Shown: one piece after another, positions 56,712-64,000 of the stretch
Layout: each line of letters begins with the position of its first letter
Numbering within the stretch: position 1 is the first letter of the stretch
NCBI RefSeq assembly: GCF_014898055.3
Contig: NW_023603184.1
Coordinates: 115,496,615-115,560,614 of the forward strand
Direction: 5' to 3'
Length of the DNA stretch: 64,000 nucleotides
From: Talpa occidentalis
Taxonomy: Eukaryota > Chordata > Mammalia > Eulipotyphla > Talpidae
Translations under genes and position numbers: made by a program
The notes under the pieces: model-generated
Databases searched by the model: none
What the model was told of the DNA's origin: nothing
Seen by the model: only the letters and a program-made list of their open reading frames with translations

Positions 56712-57329
56712 TGTGGGTTTCTTGTAAATTTTCCTGGCATGGCATTTCAATATATAGTATGTTGGAGAGAATTGATACATAGCAACTGAGTCTGGGAGTG
56801 GGTGAGGGACCTGGAGGGATCCAGTTCCTCTTGAAGGTGGTATGTGGGGGTGGCTTGGGATTGTGGTACCCTTGATAGCCCTTCTTTCTGAGTTTCCACA
56901 CCTACATCTCTATAGTGCATGGACCATGCTTTCAGTGCTGCTTCACAGGATCAGCTAGACACTTATATCTCTCCTCAATTAAAGGTGTATCTCCACACTA
57001 ACCAGCTATCCTCTTCCCAAGACCACTAGTGAAACATGGGAGTACAGGATTACACTGCTAGCTCCCACTCCTGCTACAGTCTCTAGGAGACTTCTCTCCA
57101 CCTATCTTTTGTTGTATGTTGTTGAATTTCCTCATTGTCCCTTCTTGTGAGGTAAGCATTGGTGTCTGATGTCCAAGAGTTTCTCCAATTTTTCCCCAAG
57201 TCATGGGTTCTTCTGGGTTTAGTGCCCTTCTGGTCTACTTTCAGAATATACTCCCAAGATTGAAGCAGGGAATGTCCTCCAATGCCATCTTCTCTCCTTA
57301 TGGTGACTTTTTCTGATATACAAGGTTTA

Positions 57330-58340
57330 ATTAATATTTAAGAATCTAAACACCAGATTATGGAAGTGTTTTTCTTAGCAGTATTTAAACGTAATTTATA
57401 TTTTAGTATGTTTCCAGATACCTCATACAAGCAACTTTATGAAAAAAAGTGGTGACATAAAATTTCCTGCATTAATTTGAAGCAAATTGAATAGTGTGTG
57501 CCACTTAGTAAATAGGAACCACTAAGAATTTATTTTTATTGTCCTCTGTAAATACATATTTTAAATGAATTTATTAAACTATAAATACATTGCTTTTATT
57601 GCTATTGATGAAATTATAGATTCCTGAAGGGATTCACAAACTAATCATTGAATTATCTTTATTATTATTCCTTTCTCTGCGGCTAACATCTCCAGTATTA
57701 TGCAGATATTGCAGTGGACAGGAAGAGTGGACTCAGGCCCCAAAGTTCTCACTGAACAGGGGAAGGTGTTTAAGAGGACCATCTAAAAGAGTAGACAGCA
57801 GAGTGTGATCACAAGGTAGAAGCTTCACGAAGAGGGGAAATGCTGCTGTTTAGAGACAGGTGTGGGAAGGAGAATCTTAGATCCATTTTGGTGGGAGTGC
57901 TTCAGTAAAAGGGCTGTTCTTTTAAACCAGGTTTCCTTTAGGGCTTGGAGGTAGACAGACTTCACTGACAAGATGAGGATGTAGGAGGTTGATTAGAATG
58001 GGATTACAGCTCCACAGGCTGACAAGAAGCAGGATAATTGTGGGATTCATGAGGGTCAAGAAAAGGAACAGGGAACAAGAGAAGGTAGGTCCTCTGCGTT
58101 GGGATTGAACATTTGCCTTCCTCCCCTTATCTGAAAATTTGTACTCAGTATGGTACAGATTCTAATGGTGCCTAAGGGTCCCAGGCAGTTTGATCTGTCT
58201 GAGATATTTGTGTATATGGGTCTGGGACAGTGGTGAAACTGAGGGCAAGATTTCCTAGGGGATCATGGAAGTTTTACTTTGATAAGTGCTTTTGTGCTAA
58301 GCTATTGTATATTTCACATTCTATAGCAATCACTATTAAC
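57330..58340. other. unassigned DNA
   Basis: No gene or repeat recognised. Confidence 0.4.
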
Positions 58341-58354
58341 AATAGTGTTCTTGG

Positions 58355-58612
58355 ACCTCCCTGGTGGCGCAGCGGTTGAGCGCTGGGTTGCGAAGCAGCC
58401 CTAAGCCACTGCAGCGCCGGTTTGATCCCCAGCCCCTGGGCGAGGGTCCCACATGGCGCGCAGACCTCTCCTGCCGCCCGCTGCTCCCCTCAGCGGTGTA
58501 CTTCGTCAGTCTGCCTGTTCTGCTCCCTGCTCTGACTCTGGTGAATTCTCTCACCCTCCCACGCTTCTGACTGTACCCAGTGCTTGTATGTATGTATGTA
58601 TGTATGTATAGA

Positions 58613-58655
<43 letters not shown>

Positions 58656-58676
58656 ATCTTTAAAAAAAAAAAAACT
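58355..58676 (+). repeat. tRNA-derived SINE, younger tier, with double microsatellite tail
   Basis: Perfect target-site duplication ATAGTGTTCTTGG at 58342-58354 and 58677-58689. The tail has about six TGTA units then about twelve AAAT units (58586-58658) before CTTTAAAA. It is inserted directly next to an older copy at 58690. Confidence 0.95.
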
Positions 58677-58689
58677 ATAGTGTTCTTGG

Positions 58690-58938
58690 GGCTTCCCTGG
58701 TGGCCTAGGGGTTAAATCTTAGTGCTATCACTGCTGCCAGTATCAATCCCAGCCAGGGAATTAATCCACATGGTCAGCAGACCTCTCCTGCCTCTCCTAC
58801 TGTTCACCTTAGCAGTGTATTTCAGTAGATCCACCTGTTCTGCTCCCTACTCTGTCCCTGGTGAATCCTCTCACTCCCCACGCCTATGGCTTACATCCCA
58901 GCTCTTCTACGCGAAAATAAATAAAATCTTTAGCAAAA
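58690..58938 (+). repeat. tRNA-derived SINE, oldest tier
   Basis: GGCTTCCCTGGTGGCCTAGG, CCAGCCAGGGAATTAATCC, CAGTAGATCCACCTG and CTTCTACGCGAAAATAAAT mark the oldest tier. Its own flank at the right, AACAATGGTATTCTC (58939-58953), is a diverged copy of the AACAATAGTGTTCTT target at its left. Confidence 0.9.
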
Positions 58939-58956
58939 AACAATGGTATTCTCATG

Positions 58957-60883
58957 AGTATAAAATATTCATTATTTACTCATGAACTGATCTGGTTGGA
59001 CTCAGTACCTAAAGATCTTTGTTTTTTTTTTTTTTTCCCCCACTGAATTCAGGACATGCCCTATTTCAATTTATGGAGTAGGGCTGCTAGAGTGTTGCAG
59101 CTCTGTTATATTTGGCAGTGAGTAGAACTCATTTCTTTGAGCTTTCTTTGTTTTGTGAAGCCTGATGTTGAAAGTTCTCTTATCCCTAAGGTCCTTGGCT
59201 GATGATTGCTTTGTAACCACATCCTTCTAGCCAACATGACATAAAGCATAAAGTAATAGAGCTTGCCAATAACATTCAGTATCTCAGACTGAGATATTTA
59301 AGAAAAAAGGTTGAATTCAGTGACCCACAAAACCTGACTTTGGCATAAATAGGAGAGGAAAATATCAAGGAAGTCAGTGAAGAAAAAATGCAAAAGGTTT
59401 AAGTTGCAACACCATTCTTAAAGGCCATTGTTGGTCCCTTTTGTTGTTCTAACTTTTGAAACTGCTCTGACAAAAGTAAAGTAAAATAAGCTGTTAAAAA
59501 ATAGAAATTATGAATGCCAAACTGGAAGTAATTTGTGAGTTTAGAATTTCATTGCAAATAAAACTGTCTTTTATGTTTTCAAAGTTTAGAGTTGAGATAT
59601 TTCTTTAGATCCAGACAATTAAATTGGCAGTGGAGGATCATTTTTGAGATACAGTTATGAACTTGTTAAGAAGGATAACCAAGAAGCAGTCAACCTTTTA
59701 ATGGCTCTAATTTTGATGTAACTTTAAATCTCAGGTAATTTTGGTCTTTGGGGTTTCTGTTTCTTCAATTAAGTTGCTATGCAAACAATTGCATATTTTA
59801 AGTGATATATTTATGAACTGCATTGACATTGCTCTAATTTCAAGCTCTACTTCTAACCAGTTTTTCCTATATGCCTTGTTGGCACTAGTCCTACAAGAAA
59901 GGTTTGGTTGGTTTTTTTTTGTTTTGTTTTGTTTCTTTTAAGCCATGGTCATGGACATAGGCTTTAATTCCTTTCTCTTGATTATTGGATTGATAATTAT
60001 GTGAAACATTTTTTTTCTCAGAAAATCTACATAGTGGAAAGTGAAGGCAAATTAACTTATGAGGGGGAATTTAATCAATGTTTTTTGAGTTCTCAAACCA
60101 TCTTCTGTTAAATTTCAACTGCTCTTGAAAAGAGGCTGTCATTAATTTGGTCATGGTACTGGTGCTTCACAAAAGACTTTACACCAAGAAATCCTTGCCA
60201 CCAGAAATGATCAGTAACATTTCTATGGTGACTTCTCATTTTGTTTGCCTTTATCAGTCCCACATGGGAGATTCAATGTAGTTGAGCCCAGAATGTCATT
60301 TATATGAATCATTAAAAAGTTTTTCTTTATCCTAGTGTCACACCCATTGATTTAATAGATTTCCCATCTAAAATTATACTAGACTTATTTTCCAGAAAAA
60401 ACACATCTGGGCTTGTTAGGTCTCTATTCTAAATAAGAAGCAAGTAGACTCTAGGCATAACCATTCCATTTTCACTATCATCATATAGAGAGATCTGCTA
60501 GTCTCACTATGAAACAGATTATTTATCTTTATCTTTGTTGCCTTTTCATCAACCTTTGACTCTTGGAGCAGGAATCAGTTAAGAAATAAAATGCAGCAGC
60601 TCAATGTAGCCCCCATGTCTTATAGATAGAGACTAAAGTAGAAGCAGGGACTAAACAGTGGAAGTATTCTCTTATTGCATAAGAAAAAATTTGTCAGTAT
60701 ATTCAAATAGGTATAGGTTCCAGACTTACTTTTAGATAAACAGGTTACAGGTTACTTTTTTTTCCTGTCAGCCACCAAAAAGAAAAGACCTATGTCAGAT
60801 ATGTATGTAGTATCAGAAACTAAGATTGAATCCTGAAAGACTCTTAGTTTCATTCTCTATTTCAGGAAAAAAAAATCAGATCA
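58957..60883. other. unassigned DNA, 1.9 kb
   Basis: No gene or repeat recognised. A (GTTTT)n run lies near 59918-59935. Confidence 0.4.
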
Positions 60884-61150
60884 GGGCCTCCTTGGTGGTG
60901 CAGAGGTTAAGTCTCAGCACTGTGAAGCTATCACCAGCAACTGCGGCATGAGTTCTACCCTGGCCAGAGAGCTAACCCACATGGCACAGCAGACCTCTCC
61001 TGTCTCGCCCGCTGCTCCACTCAGCAGTGTATTTCAATGGATCTGCCTTTTCTGCTTCCCACACTGTCTCTGATGAATCCTCTAGCCTCCTGCACCTCTG
61101 GCCTGTACCCCAGTTCTTATATGCATAAATAAAAATAAATCTTAAAAAAA
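60884..61150 (+). repeat. tRNA-derived SINE, intermediate-age copy
   Basis: Target-site duplication ATCAGATCA at 60875-60883 and 61151-61159. The B box is damaged (GAGTTCTACCC). It has features of both the intermediate tier (GTGAAGCTATCACC) and the oldest tier (GAGCTAACCCACATGG). Confidence 0.93.
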
Positions 61151-61205
61151 ATCAGATCATCTATTCCAAAATCTAGGTTTGTAATCAAGTTTCCTTAAGC
61201 TCATT

Positions 61206-61253
61206 GTACCTAAGATGCTTCTTTCTGGTGTACCTAAGATGCTTTTTTCTGGA
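61206..61253. repeat. 24-bp tandem duplication
   Basis: Two units with GTACCTAAGATGCTT...TTCTGG in direct succession. Confidence 0.85.
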
Positions 61254-62049
61254 CATGACATATAAATCCAGAGGACACCTCTGGGTCTAGATGGCTTACT
61301 GAGCACACATGTTTACTTGCCAAAATTCCACTCTCACCTTCACTATGCCTGCTATCTAGTGGAGTAGAGATTAATTAGGCTAGGTTGTGGGAAATAGAGA
61401 ATTTATTTTATTTGAAATTCTAAGTGGGAACATAAATAAACTTTATTCTAATACAATAACTTTAAAAATTGGCTATGCTTATATTGGTTTTATGATAACA
61501 TTCTGTTTAAGCAGATTATTATTGTCAATCCCTCTAGACAATGAAGTGGTTGGGAAAAAATGGAGTGAAAATCTTCGGAAGGAAAACAAGTGCCAGATGC
61601 TGAACATATACAGAGAAAAATTTGTAATTAAAACTGTAGGAAAAGAAGTTTTGAAAAAGAAAATAGAATTGTTAATAGCGCTACAAAGGCAAATTCTGAG
61701 TGAAAAAAAGTTCCACTATAATCTCTACTACTACATTTGTCACTACAGAAGTAAGGTAATAAGGATTAATACCTTTCATTTTCTCCATCAAGACATCAAT
61801 TTGTGAGTTACTGGCATAAAGATGATATGAAAGTATTGTGAGTGCATAAGCTCATCTGAAGCTATATTGTAGAGAAAAAAGAGAACTTATCCCAGGTACT
61901 GGGGGACAACAGTATTTAAAGGTTAAACAGAAGGATAGAGACACTGGAAGAAAACCAGTGCCAAATAGAATGCAGAATCACATAAGCTAAAAATGAAAAG
62001 TGTTCTATGAAAAAGGGACTGGTCAACTCTTCTGAATACATTAAAAATT
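61254..62049. other. unassigned AT-rich DNA with a 139-codon frame
   Basis: The frame at 61387-61806 (plus) is Lys/Ile/Tyr-rich, with one hydrophobic segment near its residues 30-50 and no recognisable domain. It has no good Kozak or exon context. Probably chance. Confidence 0.35.
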
Positions 62050-62057
62050 GAAATATA

Positions 62058-62339
62058 GGGCCTCCTTGGTGGCGCAGCAGTTGAGCGCTGGGTTGCGAAG
62101 CTGCCCGCAGCCTCTGCAGCGCCGGTTTGATCCCCGGCTGCTCTCCGGCCACCGGAGGAGGGTCCCACATGGCGCGCAGACCTCTCCTGCCGCCCGCTGC
62201 TCCCCTCAGCAGTGTACTTTGGTCCTTCTGCCTGCTCTGCTCCCCACTCTGGCTCTGGTGAATTCTCTCACCCTCCCGCGTTTCTGATTGTACCCAGTGC
62301 TTGTATAAATAAATAAATAAATCTTTAAAAAAAAAAAAA
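62058..62339 (+). repeat. tRNA-derived SINE, young copy
   Basis: Target-site duplication GAAATATA at 62050-62057 and 62340-62347. B box GGTTTGATCCC (one CpG decayed) at 62124-62134. Tail (AAAT)n, CTTTA, A13. Confidence 0.95.
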
Positions 62340-62347
62340 GAAATATA

Positions 62348-63209
62348 GACTAAGCAATATCTGTTGAATCTGACAGTACAGAAAAACATTGGCGATTGGA
62401 TAAGAGCAGGCATCTTAGGGTGAGAGGATAGAGGACAACCTGGAGTAGACTGAAGAATGAATAGGGACTTTCAGTTCTAGCAGAATGAGGATTGAACTAC
62501 CACACAGAGAAATGCTAAATTCAAATAACAAATTACATAGTGGCCCCACAAAAAAGAAAGAGAAATTCCTAGGTTTCCCCTCCCCACAAAAACTAGAGTA
62601 GCATGCACAGGAACTGACATGAAGCAGGGTGGATCTGGGTCAAGAAGGGCTTTATCACCTAGAGAGACCCTGGGAGTTTAGGTTTTATTCATTTAGGGTA
62701 ATCAGAGGGATGGTCTTGGCCTTTTGCAAGAAAGGAAGCGGGGCCTGAGATCTGAGCATATCCCTGAGATGATGTGATAGTTGCAAAGATGTTCTATTGT
62801 GCCTTACAGCAGAGTCACTGTTTTCTCATCTCAGTCCAAAGGCTTTAAGCTCAGTTTCCGGATCAGTGTTGGTTAGAAATCTGGGATGTGAGTGGTGACT
62901 ATATACATTGAACTTCTGTGTAAATAGACTGCTACTTTATCTGATCTAGGATTCGCCAATGTCCCAATAACTGAATAAACTTTGGAATATAGAGTACTGA
63001 TGGTGATTTAAAGACTCCAAAATATATTGTGTCCTCTGTGAAAAGATTTTTAGCTTAAATATCTGATGGGTTCCCAGTGACATTTTTTAATTGTAGGTTA
63101 TTTCTTTAAATAAAGGTCAATTTAATTTAAAATCGAGAAGTACATTCTATGGAGAGGTTATTGAAGGACCACTGGGAAGCTAATCAGAGGATTTAAAGCA
63201 CCTAATCTT
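62348..63209. other. unassigned DNA
   Basis: No gene or repeat recognised. Confidence 0.4.
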
Positions 63210-63225
63210 ATATCCTTTATTTTTT

Positions 63226-63491
63226 TTATTTTTTTTAAAGATTTATTTATACAAGAACCAGGGTACAGGCCAAATGTGCGAGAGGGTGAGAGGATTCAGA
63301 GGGAACAGCGCAGGGAACAGAACACACAGACTGACTGAAATACACTGCTGAGGGGAGCAGCGGGTGAGACAGGAGAGGTCTGTTGTGCCATGTGGGTAGC
63401 TCCACAGCTGGCGAGGATTGAACCAGCACCTCAGAGGCTGCGGACAGCTTCACAGTGCTGTGCTCAACCACCTGCGCCACCAGGGAGGCCC
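63226..63491 (-). repeat. tRNA-derived SINE, intermediate-age copy
   Basis: Perfect 16-bp target-site duplication ATATCCTTTATTTTTT at 63210-63225 and 63492-63507. Confidence 0.95.
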
Positions 63492-63507
63492 ATATCCTTT
63501 ATTTTTT

Positions 63508-63755
63508 AAAGGCATGGATTATCCATACATAACACCAGTAATTTCAGTTCTCTATTACAAAAATGTAAATATTGAAACAGATGGAAACAATGAAATACAT
63601 ATATTATTTGATTTATTTTAGTGAAAGTCAAGCACGGCATGAAAATGAAATTAAAATAGATGGTAAAACCACACTAGTAGCTGGCACCTGAACAAATACC
63701 TCTTAAAATGATAAGTTTCTTTAAGGTTTCTAACACTTTTGTATTCAACTTTCCT
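63508..63755. other. unassigned DNA
   Basis: No gene or repeat recognised. Confidence 0.4.
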
Positions 63756-63756
63756 T

Positions 63757-64000
63757 TCCTTTTTTTTTTTTTAAAAAAAGATTTATTTATTTATGCATAC
63801 AAGAGCTGGGGTGTAGACCAGAGGTGTGTGGGGTAAGAGGATTCACCAGAGACAGAATGGAGAGCAAAACAGGGAGACTGACTGAAATACACTGTTGAGG
63901 GGAGCAGCAGGCGAGACAGGAGAGGTCTGCTGCACCATGAGGGTTGGCTGCCTGGCCAGGGATAGAACTTGTGCTGCAGTAGCTGCGGATTGCTTCATAG
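63757..64000 (-). repeat. tRNA-derived SINE, intermediate-age copy, cut by window end
   Basis: Starts with a T-run and the antisense tail AAAGATTTATTTATTTATGC, then the full body up to the B-box side (GGATAGAACTTGTGCTGCAG). The 5' head lies outside the window. Confidence 0.9.

Larger units (their letters stand above)
54605..57320 (-). mobile_element. HAL1-like half-L1 or internally deleted L1
   Basis: About 2.45 kb once the SINE at 55367-55633 is removed. In minus order: a 5' region, ORF1 (56901 to about 55785), a stub of the ORF2 N-terminus (55020-55290), then an L1-type 3' end (54605-54900). The ORF1-like peptides KSSESSHKDIEDLFF, TDFKIAMIKIFKEKL (coiled-coil part), KNNWVFQQRKKEKGRRNLL (RNA-recognition part) and FSEEILWARENGMTYSKYF (C-terminal domain) lie in ORF1p order, but frames are broken. 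HAL1 elements keep ORF1 and lack most of ORF2 and are near this size as I recall. Confidence 0.75.

Noticed and set aside
61387..61806. A 139-codon open frame as a gene
   Set aside because: AT-rich, low-complexity Lys/Ile/Tyr composition, no known domain and no exon signals.
62058..62339. The tRNA-like SINE heads as functional tRNA genes
   Set aside because: The heads have A and B boxes but no cloverleaf, are followed by a non-tRNA body and a tail, and are flanked by target-site duplications.
25648..62413. Recurrent open frames of 70-165 codons with near-identical peptides (for example MAQRLSAGLRSCPRPLRR) on both strands, at 25648-26010, 37455-37838, 42686-43015, 61916-62413 and elsewhere
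   Set aside because: All lie over the CpG-rich SINE body. Their likeness is due to the repeat, and they start or stop in unrelated flanks. They do not form a gene family.

Overview
This is nuclear DNA from a placental mammal: AT-rich, dense in interspersed repeats, with no operon-like gene layout and no long conserved open frame outside retrotransposons. Ancient mammal-wide repeats (MIR, L2, MER5A/MER20-like hAT elements, MLT1-type LTRs, a Tigger-like remnant, old L1 and an HAL1-like half-L1) form the old layer. A lineage-specific tRNA-derived SINE forms the young layer, with 26 copies recognised. The SINE has a Pol III A box and B box, an AATAAA-rich tail and a TCTTT terminator, which is the layout of T+ class SINEs. 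I cannot search a database. From memory it is most like SINEs of horseshoe and leaf-nosed bats (Rhin-1 type), so a yinpterochiropteran bat is my best guess at roughly even odds.

Layout. Positions 1-7.6 kb hold SINE copies, L2/MIR and an old antisense L1 whose endonuclease domain is still readable. Positions 7.8-12.3 kb are the most rearranged: two solo LTRs of one family in opposite orientation, a repeated segment of about 110 bp, and an unidentified GC-richer insertion of about 1 kb that splits a MIR. Around 13.1 kb is the only stretch that looks like an exon: an acceptor, a Kozak ATG, four codons and a donor. From 13.5 to 34 kb there are a 5'-truncated L1 with clean target-site duplications, MLT1 LTRs, a long L2 and much unassigned sequence. 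From 34.4 to 42.4 kb there are L1 in both orientations, a third solo LTR, several SINEs and a Tigger remnant. From 42.6 to 51 kb there are SINEs and a large antisense L1, then a nest of L1 inside L1. From 54.2 to 57.3 kb there is an HAL1-like element split by a SINE. The remainder is SINEs and unassigned DNA.

No complete gene, RNA gene, CRISPR array or operon is visible, and I found no convincing new biological system. If the exon at 13.1 kb is real, most of the window is intron of a plus-strand gene; the coding start MDTE matches my memory of the NUP93 N-terminus, but four residues are weak evidence. The most useful leads are that exon, the four-copy SINE subfamily with its own 3' tail, the SINE re-insertion at one target site, the related LTR pair, and two CTCF-like motifs inside old LINE sequence.
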